Shown here one piece after another: positions 1 to 10,268 of a DNA stretch of 64,000 nt. Within the stretch, counting starts at the first letter, position 1; every line of letters begins with the position of its first letter. Both the position numbers and the translations under genes were made by a program. Source of the stretch: Enterococcus diestrammenae. GTDB taxonomy: Bacteria; Bacillota; Bacilli; Lactobacillales; Enterococcaceae. The notes under the pieces were generated by a model. It was not told where the DNA came from. It saw nothing but the letters and a program-made list of their open reading frames with translations, and made no database searches. Location: NCBI RefSeq assembly GCF_009933255.1, contig NZ_MAEI01000051.1:18041-82040 (forward strand), written 5' to 3'.

Positions 1-563
1 CAACGATTGAAAAAGATGTTGGTGGGATCGACATCTTAGTTAATAATGCCGGTATCATCAAACGGATTCCAATGTTAGAAATGTCAGCAGCCGACTTCCG
101 GCAGGTAGTGGATGTGGACTTAAACGCGCCATTTATTGTGGCGAAAGCTGTTATCCCAGGTATGATCAAAAAAGGTCATGGCAAAATCATCAATATCTGC
201 TCGATGATGAGTGAATTAGGTCGCGAAACTGTCTCTGCCTATGCAGCAGCTAAAGGTGGCTTGAAAATGTTGACGCGTAACATTTGTTCTGAATTTGGTG
301 AAGCGAATATCCAATGTAATGGGATTGGACCTGGTTATATTGCAACACCACAAACTGCGCCATTGAGAGAATTGCAAGCGGATGGTAGCCGTCATCCTTT
401 CGATCAATTTATTATTTCTAAAACACCAGCAGCTCGTTGGGGGACTACTGAAGACTTGCAAGGACCAGCCGTCTTCTTGGCATCAGATGCCTCAAACTTT
501 GTCAATGGTCATGTCTTGTATGTCGATGGCGGAATCTTAGCCTATATCGGGAAACAACCTTAA
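1..563 (+). CDS. SDR-family oxidoreductase, gluconate 5-dehydrogenase-like (5' end outside window)
   Basis: This is the C-terminal part of a classical short-chain dehydrogenase. The frame is open from base 3, so the Rossmann GxxxGxG region lies before the window. Visible family marks are NNAG, a serine in ICSMMSE and the YxxxK catalytic pair in YAAAKGG, followed by the usual C-terminal WG-x-ED-x-(Q)GPAVFLASDAS and YVDGG motifs. The closest match I recall is the gluconate 5-dehydrogenase / 2-deoxy-gluconate 3-dehydrogenase group, which reduces keto-sugar acids with NAD(P)H. The neighbour downstream is a galactitol-type PTS permease, so it probably belongs to a polyol or sugar-acid catabolic operon that begins outside the window. 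The substrate is uncertain. Confidence 0.85.
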   Translation, partial: TIEKDVGGIDILVNNAGIIKRIPMLEMSAADFRQVVDVDLNAPFIVAKAVIPGMIKKGHGKIINICSMMSELGRETVSAYAAAKGGLKMLTRNICSEFGEANIQCNGIGPGYIATPQTAPLRELQADGSRHPFDQFIISKTPAARWGTTEDLQGPAVFLASDASNFVNGHVLYVDGGILAYIGKQP

Positions 564-583
564 GCCACTGTGAACTAAAAAGG

Positions 584-612
584 GTGAAGGGCTGGCACCG
601 CCAGCCTTTCAC
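584..612 (+). terminator. Intercistronic hairpin between the SDR gene and PTS IIC
   Basis: A 13-bp stem (584-596 with 600-612, one G-U pair) closes a 3-nt loop. No T-run follows, so it may be a partial terminator or an mRNA-stability hairpin that sets the ratio of dehydrogenase to permease, rather than an operon end. Confidence 0.45.
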
Positions 613-664
613 TATGTTGTTGATTGTGAAAGTTTTAATTTAACAAAAAAGGAGGAAGACAGAA

Positions 665-2038
665 ATGGTAGTCATTAATTACATCATGAGCTTGGGAGCA
701 AGTGTCATGATGCCAATTATTTTCACTGTTTTTGGTATTATTTTAGGTTTGGGTGTTTCGAAATCATTGCGGGCGGGGATTTCGGTCGGAATTGGTTTTG
801 TCGGCCTGAGTGTTATTACAAAATTATTAGCAGATAACTTAGGACCTGCCGTCAACAAGATGGTATCTTTGTACGGCTTGAATTTGAAAACGCTAGATAT
901 TGGTTGGCCGGCTGCTGCTGCGGTAGCTTATGGGACAGAAGTTGGGGCCATCGTGATTCCTTTAGGGTTGTTGGTCAATATCATCATGTTGTTGACTCGT
1001 ACCACCAATACAGTCAATATCGACTTGTGGAACTACTGGCATTTTGCTTTCGTGGGTTCGATTGTTTCGATTGCGACCGACAGCTTTTTATGGGGCCTTT
1101 TTGCAGTGGTGGTGACGGTTGCGGTAACGTTGATCGGTGCTGACCGTTCCCAAGAAAAAATGGAAGCCTTCTATGGGGAAGATTTGAAAGGTATTTCGAT
1201 ACCACAAGCCTTTTGTGTCGGTTTCATTCCCTTTGCAATCGTGACAGATTGGATTATGGAACGTATTCCTGGATTGAACAAAGTGGATTTGGATGCCAAA
1301 AAAATGCAAGAAAAATTCGGGATTATCGGTGAACCATTGTTTCTCGGTGTCATCGTCGGTGTGGTGTTGGGCTTGATTGCACAATACTCTGTTGCTGAAA
1401 TGTTGACTCTGGGAATTACCATGGCTGCTGTGATGGTCTTGATTCCTAAAATCACTGGTCAATTTATTGAAGGGTTAAATCCAATTTCCAAACGTTCTCA
1501 AGAATTGATTGGTTCAAAATTAAAAGGTGGTCGTAAAATCAATATTGGGATGACACCTGCATTAGTTATTGGTCATCCTGTTACGTTAGTTTGTTCACTG
1601 TTATTAGTACCAATTATTTTGTTCTTATCTGTGATTATTCCAGGAAATCGTTTCTTACCACTGGCTTCACTTTCTGGTTTGATTTATATCTTCCCCTTGG
1701 TATTGCCTTATACTAAAGGGAACGTACTACGTTCTTTGATTACCGGTATTTTGACTTTAGTGACGGGCGTTTTATTTGCTACTTCACTTTCCACCATCTT
1801 TACCAAAGCGGTTCAAATGGTAGATGGCGCGTTGATTCCAAAAGGGACGGAATCAGTGGCCTCAATCGATTTTGCGGCCAGCCCATTTTCTTGGATTGTC
1901 TATCAAATGACTGCCAATATTGGAATTGTTGGCGCCGTAATCTTAGCAGTTCTGGTGATTGCTTTTGCACTCTTCAATCGTAAGAAAATTGTGGAAGAAG
2001 CTCATAGCCAAGAAACGACTGCAAGTAAGTTAGCTTAA
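665..2038 (+). CDS. PTS galactitol-type transporter subunit IIC (GatC/SgcC family)
   Basis: A 457-residue polytopic membrane protein with about ten hydrophobic segments, matching the EIIC of the galactitol (Gat) PTS family. It would form the sugar channel that works with separate IIA and IIB proteins to import and phosphorylate a hexitol or related sugar. Family-like stretches are GWPAAAAVAYGTEVGA near residues 80-95, the Asn/Asp-rich loop NTVNIDLWNYWHF near 117-129 and the conserved GEPLFLG near residue 221. The start follows AAAGGAGGAAG at good spacing. IIA and IIB are not in the window and probably lie upstream. The substrate is not fixed by sequence; the keto-acid reductase next to it suggests a sugar-acid or polyol. 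Confidence 0.88.
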   Translation: MVVINYIMSLGASVMMPIIFTVFGIILGLGVSKSLRAGISVGIGFVGLSVITKLLADNLGPAVNKMVSLYGLNLKTLDIGWPAAAAVAYGTEVGAIVIPLGLLVNIIMLLTRTTNTVNIDLWNYWHFAFVGSIVSIATDSFLWGLFAVVVTVAVTLIGADRSQEKMEAFYGEDLKGISIPQAFCVGFIPFAIVTDWIMERIPGLNKVDLDAKKMQEKFGIIGEPLFLGVIVGVVLGLIAQYSVAEMLTLGITMAAVMVLIPKITGQFIEGLNPISKRSQELIGSKLKGGRKINIGMTPALVIGHPVTLVCSLLLVPIILFLSVIIPGNRFLPLASLSGLIYIFPLVLPYTKGNVLRSLITGILTLVTGVLFATSLSTIFTKAVQMVDGALIPKGTESVASIDFAASPFSWIVYQMTANIGIVGAVILAVLVIAFALFNRKKIVEEAHSQETTASKLA

Positions 2039-2057
2039 AGAGTACTCAAGTAGTGAG

Positions 2058-2088
2058 AAGCTCCTGACGTTGGTTGGGGGCTTTTTTT
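2058..2088 (+). terminator. Rho-independent terminator after PTS IIC
   Basis: The stem AAGCTCC / GGGGCTT (one U-G pair) is followed by seven T residues, about 20 nt after the PTS IIC stop. It ends the sugar-acid operon. Confidence 0.7.
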
Positions 2089-2100
2089 GTAAGCTGGAAC

Positions 2101-2620
2101 TAATTCAACACATCGGCAAATAGCCAAGTCACGTAACGAAATGTCTCTAATCTATTTTTTTAGCCGTTTGGATGAGACTATAGCCGATGACATTTACTGT
2201 TGAATCTTCTGGAGTAGTACTGAAATTCCAGTTCTTATGTCCTACAGTAATCGATCGAATACTTCGTTTTGTGAGACTATTGAAGCTCGCCAACTAGCTT
2301 TTTTCTAGAAACTCACTTAAGAGTATTTTGAGTTTTAAAGCGTAATTGATTACTTTTTGCCATGGTCCTTTAATTACAAGTAGATTTTCTATCAATGGCT
2401 AGAAACGATTCACTAAATTTTCAGCTTTTGTATGACGATTGATTAGTAGTTTCTCATTGGTTAAGCCTTGCTTTTCTAAGTTTCTCCATTCGAAACATTT
2501 TATCGTAATACCTCACACTTCCAACTGTCCGATCATGCGAGCGAGTTATTCTATTGGTTTTTTCTAATTCTGTCATCAAAGATATTCTGACCTCAAATAA
2601 CCGCATATCGTACTATGATT
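2101..2620 (-). pseudogene. Degenerate IS66-family transposase (C-terminal remnant)
   Basis: No intact gene is present, but the minus strand gives IS66 TnpC-like fragments in the right order when read across frames. These are VRYYDKMFRMEKLRKARLN (about 2490-2545), GPWQKVINYALKLK (about 2317-2370), GHKNWNFSTTPE (about 2210-2243), GYSLIQTAKK and KNRLETFRYVTWLF (2115-2160). They recall the family's CDKLFxLE, GKAIxYALNxK, IGRKNWLFSxTPKGA and YSLIETAKxNGLDPFxYL blocks. Stops and a frameshift at an A-run near 2160 show decay. Bases 2620-2843 have the same AT-rich look, but I could not match them. The fossil separates the PTS operon from the glycan locus and may record an insertion event. I saw no terminal inverted repeats. 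Confidence 0.72.
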
Positions 2621-2843
2621 CAACGGGGATAAAACGGAATATATCAAAAGTGCTTAAAATTTCTTACTGAGAGCGCCAATTTTTGATGGTCTAATTTTAC
2701 TTTTGGTAGATCGAGATCCTATCAGAAAGCTATTCCACTTGTTTTTTGGAACATTACTTCCACAGAATTAGCTTTTTCCGGTTGAAGAAATCCACACTAA
2801 TCATAACGTTTGGACAATAGATAGAAACTCCTCATTAGATTCT

Positions 2844-3680
2844 TCATGTTTCCCCGCTAGCATTCCAAGAATACCAGCGAATAAATTGTCCAGGTGTTAG
2901 ACCAGTGTGCTTTTTGAAGACCGTGATGAAATAGTTCACGGTGCTAAATCCGGTGGCCGTCGCAATATCAGTGAGGGTAGCTTGGCGATCTTTAACTAGA
3001 AGTTCTTTGGCTTTACGGATGCGAAAGTCGACGAGATACTGTTGAGGAGATTGGCCCAGGACTTCTTTAAAAATTTTATTGACGTATTGAGGGGTGAAAC
3101 CCACGATTTCAGCGAGACGCTGATTGCTGAGATCTTGATGAAAATGGATGGCGATGTAATCTTGGATAGGACGGATAATACTTTGGTAGCGATAGTCGTC
3201 GGCTAGCATTAAGTTCATCTTTTTCTTAAATTCCATTAAGAAGCGGTATATTTGCCCAGAGCTATCATATTGAAAATTGGGTTCAGAGCAATCTTTGGTA
3301 GTAATGAGACGATAAATCAATTGATCAATCTCTTCAATCCCAAAGTCCATATAAACATAATCATGAATTCCTAAAAGAGTGAGTACCTCTTGAGCTAAAC
3401 TGCCCCCGAAGGTAAAGTAGGCGGTCATCCAAGAATTAGTTTCAGAAAAATAACTATGTGGGATCCCTTCGTTGATTAAAATACCGGTACCACTTGGGAG
3501 GTAAAAATGCTGGTTGTTGATTTCTACTCGACCGTTACCTGATTGAGTGTGGAGCCAATGAATATAGTGGTAACCTTTAGGACGTTGGACATCTTCTTGT
3601 TCCCATTGGTAGCCAAGACTATCCATTAAAAGGGGTAAGCTGCGATCTTTATGGCTAAAACTGAAACGTAGATTTTTCAT
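2844..3680 (-). CDS. AraC-family transcriptional regulator of the glycan locus
   Basis: A 278-residue protein with an N-terminal cupin-like sugar-sensing domain (about 1-150; note GTGILINEGIPHSYF) and a C-terminal pair of helix-turn-helix motifs typical of AraC/XylS activators (about 170-270; LAEIVGFTPQYVNKIFKEVLG and DIATATGFSTVNYFITVFKKHTGLTPGQF). The start follows GGAGG on the minus strand. It is divergent from the esterase-fucosidase operon with about 150 bp between them, the usual position for a local activator. It probably senses a sugar released from, or carried by, the imported oligosaccharide. The ligand is unknown. The YesN-type regulator further on means the locus has two separate AraC-type inputs. 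Confidence 0.88.
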   Translation of the reverse strand: MKNLRFSFSHKDRSLPLLMDSLGYQWEQEDVQRPKGYHYIHWLHTQSGNGRVEINNQHFYLPSGTGILINEGIPHSYFSETNSWMTAYFTFGGSLAQEVLTLLGIHDYVYMDFGIEEIDQLIYRLITTKDCSEPNFQYDSSGQIYRFLMEFKKKMNLMLADDYRYQSIIRPIQDYIAIHFHQDLSNQRLAEIVGFTPQYVNKIFKEVLGQSPQQYLVDFRIRKAKELLVKDRQATLTDIATATGFSTVNYFITVFKKHTGLTPGQFIRWYSWNASGET

Positions 3681-3728
3681 AGGGCCTCCTTGTTTCGTAT
3701 TTTATAATTATTCCTTTCAAATTTAAAC

Positions 3729-3757
3729 TTGTCCATTATTATATCGAGAATTATACT
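3729..3757 (+). promoter_or_regulatory. Candidate sigma-A promoter of the glycosidase operon
   Basis: A -35 TTGTCC (3729-3734) and a -10 TATACT (3752-3757) are separated by 17 bp, about 70 bp before the first gene of the operon. The spacing is optimal and the -10 is near consensus. The weaker -35 fits activation by the divergent AraC protein. Confidence 0.6.
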
Positions 3758-3800
3758 CTTGGTAAAGACAGCTGGACTTTCTTTTTTTTAAACAACAAAA

Positions 3801-3814
3801 AGATAGCGGTTACA
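3801..3814 (+). promoter_or_regulatory. Candidate CcpA cre box
   Basis: AGATAGCGGTTACA matches 12 of 14 positions of the catabolite-responsive element consensus TGWAANCGNTNWCA. It lies downstream of the predicted -10 and just before the ribosome binding site, a typical repression position. Almost the same box recurs at 18479-18492 before the transporter operon. Confidence 0.5.
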
Positions 3815-3829
3815 CAGGGGGGTCAAGTG

Positions 3830-4480
3830 ATGTTTTGTAAAAATGATCGGTTGCTGTTTATTGGAGATTCCATCACGGATAGTGAACGTAATAAAGAAGC
3901 ATTACCAGCTCGTTGGCAGTCTTGGGGGGAAGGCTATGTGCAATTAATTAATTCTTATACGACGGCTTTTTATCCGGAAAAGGAATTGATGGTCATTAAT
4001 CAAGGAGTGAGTGGCAATCGAGTAACGGATTTAAAAGCGCGTTGGCAAAGCGATGTTTTTGATCTCAAGCCAGATGTGGTGACGGTCATGATTGGGGTGA
4101 ATGATGTGGGTCGTCATTTTGATGGCGTCTTTTATCAAGAGGAACAAGTGACTCCAGAGATCTTTTATCAGACCTTAAAGGAATTAATCGCGGCGACTAT
4201 TCCAGTGACAAAACAAGTTTATTTATTATCAGGATTTTTATTAATGGAAGCCAAAGATGATCCCATGCGGAAAATGTTGGCTGACTACAATGCTTTGACG
4301 AAAAAAATAGCTGAAGAATTAAATGTGGTCTTTGTCGATGTACAAGCTGCGATGGATGATTATCTGAAGGTGCAAGCGGGCTATTACTTAAGTATCGATC
4401 GGATCCATCCATCTTTAGTTGGGCATATGATTATTGCGAAAGCCTGGCTTGAGGCAGCTGGTTTAGGAGGGAAATTATGA
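3830..4480 (+). CDS. SGNH/GDSL-family hydrolase, probable carbohydrate esterase
   Basis: A 216-residue cytoplasmic SGNH hydrolase. Block I GDSIT with the nucleophile serine is at residues 12-16, block II Gly lies in NQGVSGNRV, block III is GVND, and block V is the D-x-x-H pair in IDRIHPS. Enzymes of this type often remove acetyl groups from sugars. The ATG at 3830 is preferred over the GTG three bases earlier because the AGGGGGG ribosome binding site then has 7-nt spacing. It is the first gene of the operon and overlaps the fucosidase gene by ATGA, so the two are translationally coupled. Its likely job is deacetylating imported oligosaccharides; this is inferred from context. Confidence 0.82.
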   Translation: MFCKNDRLLFIGDSITDSERNKEALPARWQSWGEGYVQLINSYTTAFYPEKELMVINQGVSGNRVTDLKARWQSDVFDLKPDVVTVMIGVNDVGRHFDGVFYQEEQVTPEIFYQTLKELIAATIPVTKQVYLLSGFLLMEAKDDPMRKMLADYNALTKKIAEELNVVFVDVQAAMDDYLKVQAGYYLSIDRIHPSLVGHMIIAKAWLEAAGLGGKL

Positions 4481-5934
4481 TTACACTAGAAAAAATTCAA
4501 GAGGTAATTGCCGCTGGACCCTATCAAGCCAACTGGGCTAGCTTAAATAGCTATCAAGTACCCTTGTGGTTTCGCCAAGGAAAGTTTGGGATTTTTATTC
4601 ATTGGGGGTTATACAGCGTGCCGGCTTTTCGCAACGAATGGTATTCCCGAAATATGTATATTCAAGGAAGTCCTGAGTTTGAGCATCATCGAAAAACTTA
4701 TGGTCCGCAATCAGAATTTGGCTACAAAGATTTTATCCCGCTGTTTACGGCCGAGAAATTTGATCCAAAAGAATGGGTGGAACTTTTTGCGGCGGCCGGA
4801 GCGACTTACTTTTGTCCAGTGGCAGAACATCACGATGGCTTCCAAATGTATGACAGTGAGTTTTCAGATTTTACCAGTGTCAAGATGGGGCCACAACGAG
4901 ATATTTTGGGTGAATTAAAAACGGCGGCCCAAAAAACTTCCTTACATTTTTGTACTTCTTCTCACCGAGCAGAGCATTGGTTTTTCTTTGGTCATGGTCA
5001 GGAATTTGCTAGTGATGTGAAAGAACCGCTAGTAAAGGGTGACTTTTATTGGCCAGCAATGCCAGAGCCGGATAATCAAGAGTTAACTAGTGAGCCGGCG
5101 CCTAGTCAGGAATTTTTGGAAGATTGGTTATTGAGGACTTGTGAATTGATTGATCGCTATCAGCCAGAAGTGTTGTATTTTGACTGGTGGGTGCAACATC
5201 AAGCTTTTAAAGAACCTTTAAAACAAGTCGCAGCTTTTTATTACAATCGCGGAGTGGAATGGCAAAAGCCTACCAGTATCACTTATAAGCATGATGCCAT
5301 GATGTTTGGATCAGGGATTGTGGAAGTCGAACGGGGAAAATTTGCCGATGCGAAACCTTTTTATTGGCAGACGGATACAGCGATTGCCCATAATTCTTGG
5401 TGCTATACGGATAGTTTGGAATATAAAACAGTGAAGGAACTATTGTGGGATTTAATCGAAGTGGTGGCTAAAAATGGCAATCTACTCTTAAATGTCGGCC
5501 CGAAAGCAGATGGCTCGATTCCTGAAAAAGACCGGGAGATTTTATTAGCCATCGGTCAATGGTTGCAAATAAATGGAGAAGGTATCTATTCTGGGAAACC
5601 TTGGCGAAAAGCTGGGGAAGGGCCGACTCAAGTCATAGAGGGACAATTTCAAGTAGGGCCAAAAGCCTATACTGAAAAAGATATTCGCTTCACCGTTGTG
5701 GGGGAGGCTTTGTATGCTTTTGTAATGGCGCCTCCAAAAGGGGAACTACTCATTACCTCATTGGCTACTAGTGGCAATCCTGATGTGTTAGCCTTTCACG
5801 GTTTGATTAAAGAGGTTTGCTTCTTGGGATATGAGGAAAAGGTCACTTGGGAACAAACAGCTGCAGGACTGAAGGTTTCTGTACCGAAAATAACTGGCGA
5901 TTTACCTGTGACTTGTAAAATTATTATGGAGTGA
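4477..5934 (+). CDS. GH29 alpha-L-fucosidase
   Basis: A 485-residue glycoside hydrolase family 29 enzyme that releases terminal alpha-L-fucose with retention. It has the family N-terminal motif GIFIHWG (38-44), PVAEHHDGFQMYDS (114-127) with the substrate-binding His pair, and LYFDWW with the probable nucleophile Asp236. A (beta/alpha)8 domain covers about 1-360 and a beta-sandwich the remainder (GIYSGKPWR... onward). There is no signal peptide, so it should act in the cytoplasm on imported oligosaccharides. The acid/base residue is poorly conserved in GH29 and I cannot place it. With alpha-xylosidase and beta-galactosidase in the same locus, the fucose is plausibly that on galactose in fucosylated xyloglucan. 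Confidence 0.92.
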   Translation: MITLEKIQEVIAAGPYQANWASLNSYQVPLWFRQGKFGIFIHWGLYSVPAFRNEWYSRNMYIQGSPEFEHHRKTYGPQSEFGYKDFIPLFTAEKFDPKEWVELFAAAGATYFCPVAEHHDGFQMYDSEFSDFTSVKMGPQRDILGELKTAAQKTSLHFCTSSHRAEHWFFFGHGQEFASDVKEPLVKGDFYWPAMPEPDNQELTSEPAPSQEFLEDWLLRTCELIDRYQPEVLYFDWWVQHQAFKEPLKQVAAFYYNRGVEWQKPTSITYKHDAMMFGSGIVEVERGKFADAKPFYWQTDTAIAHNSWCYTDSLEYKTVKELLWDLIEVVAKNGNLLLNVGPKADGSIPEKDREILLAIGQWLQINGEGIYSGKPWRKAGEGPTQVIEGQFQVGPKAYTEKDIRFTVVGEALYAFVMAPPKGELLITSLATSGNPDVLAFHGLIKEVCFLGYEEKVTWEQTAAGLKVSVPKITGDLPVTCKIIME

Positions 5935-5944
5935 GGATGAAAAA

Positions 5945-6772
5945 ATGATTGTTAAAGATGTGTTATTAGCCGGAGAAACCGATCCAAAGGTGGGATTGCG
6001 GACTTATGTGCGGGAAAATTCCCCTGAAATTGATTTAAATCGTCGTCGCCCAGCGGTAGTCATTTGTCCAGGGGGAGGCTATGGGATGGTCTCCGATCGA
6101 GAAGCTGAAGCGGTGGCTTTAGAAATGGTAGCAAAGGGCTATCAAGCTTTTGTGCTGACTTATAGTGTGGCTCCGGCGGTTTTCCCCAAAGCCTTAGTGC
6201 AATTGGCAAAAGCTGTAGCTCATGTGCGACAACAGGCGGTTGAATACGCTGTGGACCCAGAAAAAATTGTGGTGGCGGGTTTTTCAGCAGGGGGCCACTT
6301 AGCTGCTAGTTTGGGAGTTTTTTGGCAGGCGGACTTTTTGCAACAAAAATTAGAGGCTTCCTCTAGCTTGTGGCAGCCAAATGCCTTGCTACTAGCTTAT
6401 CCTGTTATTTCTGCTAAAGAATTTGGTCATCAAGATTCTTTTAAAAACTTATTGCAAGAGCGTTATGAAGAGCGCTTAGCTTATTCTTTAGAAGACCAAG
6501 TCACCTCTAGCGTACCGCCAACTTTTATTTGGCATACTATGGAAGATGGCTTAGTCCTAGTAAAAAATAGCTTTGTCTTTGTAGAAGCTTTACAAGAACA
6601 TGGGGTGCCAGTAGAATTTCATGCTTTTATGAAAGGTGGTCATGGCTTAAGTCTAGGAACTTGGGAGACCCAAAGCAATGGGGTTTATGGTATTGAGAAA
6701 AATATCCAAAGTTGGCCACAATTGTTTGCTACTTGGTTAGAGTGTTTGTTTACAAAAGAGGAGGAGAAATAA
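5945..6772 (+). CDS. Alpha/beta-hydrolase, acetyl-esterase-like (BD-FAE/Aes type)
   Basis: A 275-residue alpha/beta-hydrolase. The oxyanion-hole loop is CPGGGYG (41-47), the nucleophile elbow is GFSAGG with Ser114, and the other triad residues are probably Asp201 (HTMEDGL) and His233 (KGGHG). Similar proteins act as sugar or xylan acetyl esterases, often beside glycosidases. No signal peptide is seen, so it should be cytoplasmic. It starts 10 bp after the fucosidase stop with GAGG ahead of the ATG, and ends directly against the GTG of the GH1 gene. Together with the SGNH protein it gives this operon two unrelated esterases, as expected if the substrate carries O-acetyl groups at more than one position. 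Confidence 0.82.
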   Translation: MIVKDVLLAGETDPKVGLRTYVRENSPEIDLNRRRPAVVICPGGGYGMVSDREAEAVALEMVAKGYQAFVLTYSVAPAVFPKALVQLAKAVAHVRQQAVEYAVDPEKIVVAGFSAGGHLAASLGVFWQADFLQQKLEASSSLWQPNALLLAYPVISAKEFGHQDSFKNLLQERYEERLAYSLEDQVTSSVPPTFIWHTMEDGLVLVKNSFVFVEALQEHGVPVEFHAFMKGGHGLSLGTWETQSNGVYGIEKNIQSWPQLFATWLECLFTKEEEK

Positions 6773-8245
<1,473 letters not shown>

Positions 8246-8249
8246 AAAG

Positions 8250-10268
8250 ATGGCTTTTTTTAAAAACATGCTTTACGGCGGGGATTACAACCCGGAACAA
8301 TTGCCGGAAAAAGTTTGGCTAGAGGATATGGAAATTTTGACGGATGCTAAGATGAATTCTGCCACGATTAACGTCTTTAGTTGGGGCTTGTTGCAACCAT
8401 CAGAAGAAGAATATGATTTTTCGATGCTGGATAAAATCGTGGAGATGTTGCAAAAACATCATTTTCAAATTGTTTTTGGGACGTCAACCGCGGCATTACC
8501 GGCTTGGATGAGCCATCGTTATCCTGATGTCAATCGGACGGATTTTTATGGTCGTCCCCATAAATTTTCCCATCGCCACAATGCTTGTCCTAATTCGCCA
8601 ACGTTTCGTAAATATGCCCCCCGTTTGGCAGGAAAATTGGCGGAACGTTATGGTCATTTGCCGGAAGTCGTTTGCTGGCATATTTCCAATGAATACAGTG
8701 GAGAATGTTATTGTGAAAATTGTGCGAAAGTGTTCCGAGTGTGGTTGAAAAAACGCTATGGCACCCTGGAAAAGGTCAATCAAGCTTGGAATACCAATTT
8801 TTGGAGCCATCGCTTTACTTCCTTTGAAGAAATCGTGCCACCAAACTATTTAGGAGATGGCATCCCCGGGGATAAAGCTTCCTTTGCTGGTTTGAGTTTG
8901 GATTATAATCGTTTTAACTCTCAATCCATTTTGCAAAACTTTATTGATGAAAAACAGGCAATTCGCAAGTTTGATAGCAAAACACCAGTCACAACCAACT
9001 TGATGGGGGCTTATAAACCCTTAAATTACTTTGAATTTGCCAAAGAAATGGATTTGATTAGTTGGGATGCTTATCCCAGCTTTGATACGCCGGCTAGTTT
9101 TTCAGCTATGATGCATGATTTGATGCGGGGCTTAAAAGACGGACAACCCTTTATGTTGATGGAACAAACGCCTTCGCAACAAAACTGGCAACCTTTTAAC
9201 TCCTTGAAACGTCCTGGTCAAATGCGCTTAATGAGTTATCATGCAGTGGCTCACGGGGCAGATACGGTTCAATTTTTCCAATTGCGAAAATCGGTTGGTG
9301 GGGGAGAAAAATTTCATGGAGCAATTATTGACCATGTAGGTACCAAAGATACTCGCGTCTTTAGAGAAGTTACGCAATTAGGTGAGGAATTGGCGGATTT
9401 GAAGGATACTCTTTTAGATGGGCGCACCCCTAGTCGCGTTGGCTTAGTTTTTGATTGGGAAAACTATTGGGGCTTAGAATTTGCCATTGGTCCGAATGTG
9501 GAATTGAAATATGTCGACTTTTTACATCATTATTATCAAGAGATCTATCGTCGGGGCATTGCAATTGATATGGTGGGCTTAGAAAGCGACTTTAGTCAAT
9601 ATGATCTTTTGTTGGCGCCAGCTTTGTATATGGTAACAAAAGAGGTAGCAGAAAAAATCAACGACTATGTGGCTAAAGGAGGAACTTTAGTTACCAGCAC
9701 CATGAGTGGCTTGGTGGATGAACACGACAATATTCACCTAGGAGGATATCCTGGACCATTGAAGGAGGTTACGGGTATTTGGGTGGAAGAGTTTGATGCC
9801 ATGCCAACTGAAAAACAAGTACCAGTCGCTTTTTTAGCCGATGAAGTAGCAGCTAGTGGAACTTTACTATGTGATATTATTCATCCCCAAACAGCAGAAG
9901 TCTTGGCTAATTATCGCGGGGAGTTTTACCAAGATACCCCGGTGATTACTTGTAATGACTATGGAAAAGGTCACGCTTTTTATGTGGGAACGCATTTAGA
10001 CACAAGAGGGATGGCGCGTTTCTTTGATGAAGTCCTAAGAAAAGTCGGTATTACTAGTGAAGCTTGGCCGGAACATGTGGAAGTGGCCACGCGAAAAAAT
10101 CAGCAGGGCACGTTTAAATTTGTGATGAATCACCAAGAAGCTCCCCAAAAGGTGAACCTAAACTTTAGTGGTGAAGATCTTTTAACTAAAAAAACCCTCA
10201 CTGGCGAAGTTACCTTACCTTCTTATGGGGTATTCATTGTGAAGGTGAATGAGGAGGCAAACTCGTGA
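8250..10268 (+). CDS. GH42 beta-galactosidase
   Basis: A 672-residue family 42 enzyme that hydrolyses terminal beta-D-galactosides. The TIM barrel carries acid/base Glu148 (HISNEYSG) and nucleophile Glu305 (LMEQTPS). Cys113, Cys153, Cys155 and Cys158 reproduce the zinc cluster known from Thermus A4 beta-galactosidase. A trimerisation domain follows (about 390-600; RVGLVFDWENYWGLEF), then a small C-terminal beta domain. It is cytoplasmic, with no signal peptide. The gene follows GH1 by 4 bp and overlaps the GH3 gene by four bases (GTGA). It would remove galactose from fucosidase-treated side chains before alpha-xylosidase acts. Confidence 0.93.
   Translation: MAFFKNMLYGGDYNPEQLPEKVWLEDMEILTDAKMNSATINVFSWGLLQPSEEEYDFSMLDKIVEMLQKHHFQIVFGTSTAALPAWMSHRYPDVNRTDFYGRPHKFSHRHNACPNSPTFRKYAPRLAGKLAERYGHLPEVVCWHISNEYSGECYCENCAKVFRVWLKKRYGTLEKVNQAWNTNFWSHRFTSFEEIVPPNYLGDGIPGDKASFAGLSLDYNRFNSQSILQNFIDEKQAIRKFDSKTPVTTNLMGAYKPLNYFEFAKEMDLISWDAYPSFDTPASFSAMMHDLMRGLKDGQPFMLMEQTPSQQNWQPFNSLKRPGQMRLMSYHAVAHGADTVQFFQLRKSVGGGEKFHGAIIDHVGTKDTRVFREVTQLGEELADLKDTLLDGRTPSRVGLVFDWENYWGLEFAIGPNVELKYVDFLHHYYQEIYRRGIAIDMVGLESDFSQYDLLLAPALYMVTKEVAEKINDYVAKGGTLVTSTMSGLVDEHDNIHLGGYPGPLKEVTGIWVEEFDAMPTEKQVPVAFLADEVAASGTLLCDIIHPQTAEVLANYRGEFYQDTPVITCNDYGKGHAFYVGTHLDTRGMARFFDEVLRKVGITSEAWPEHVEVATRKNQQGTFKFVMNHQEAPQKVNLNFSGEDLLTKKTLTGEVTLPSYGVFIVKVNEEANS

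Noticed and set aside
3764..3789. Short stem followed by nine T residues upstream of the glycosidase operon, possible attenuator
   Set aside because: The stem has internal mismatches and would lie at or just after the predicted transcription start, too early to act as an attenuator.
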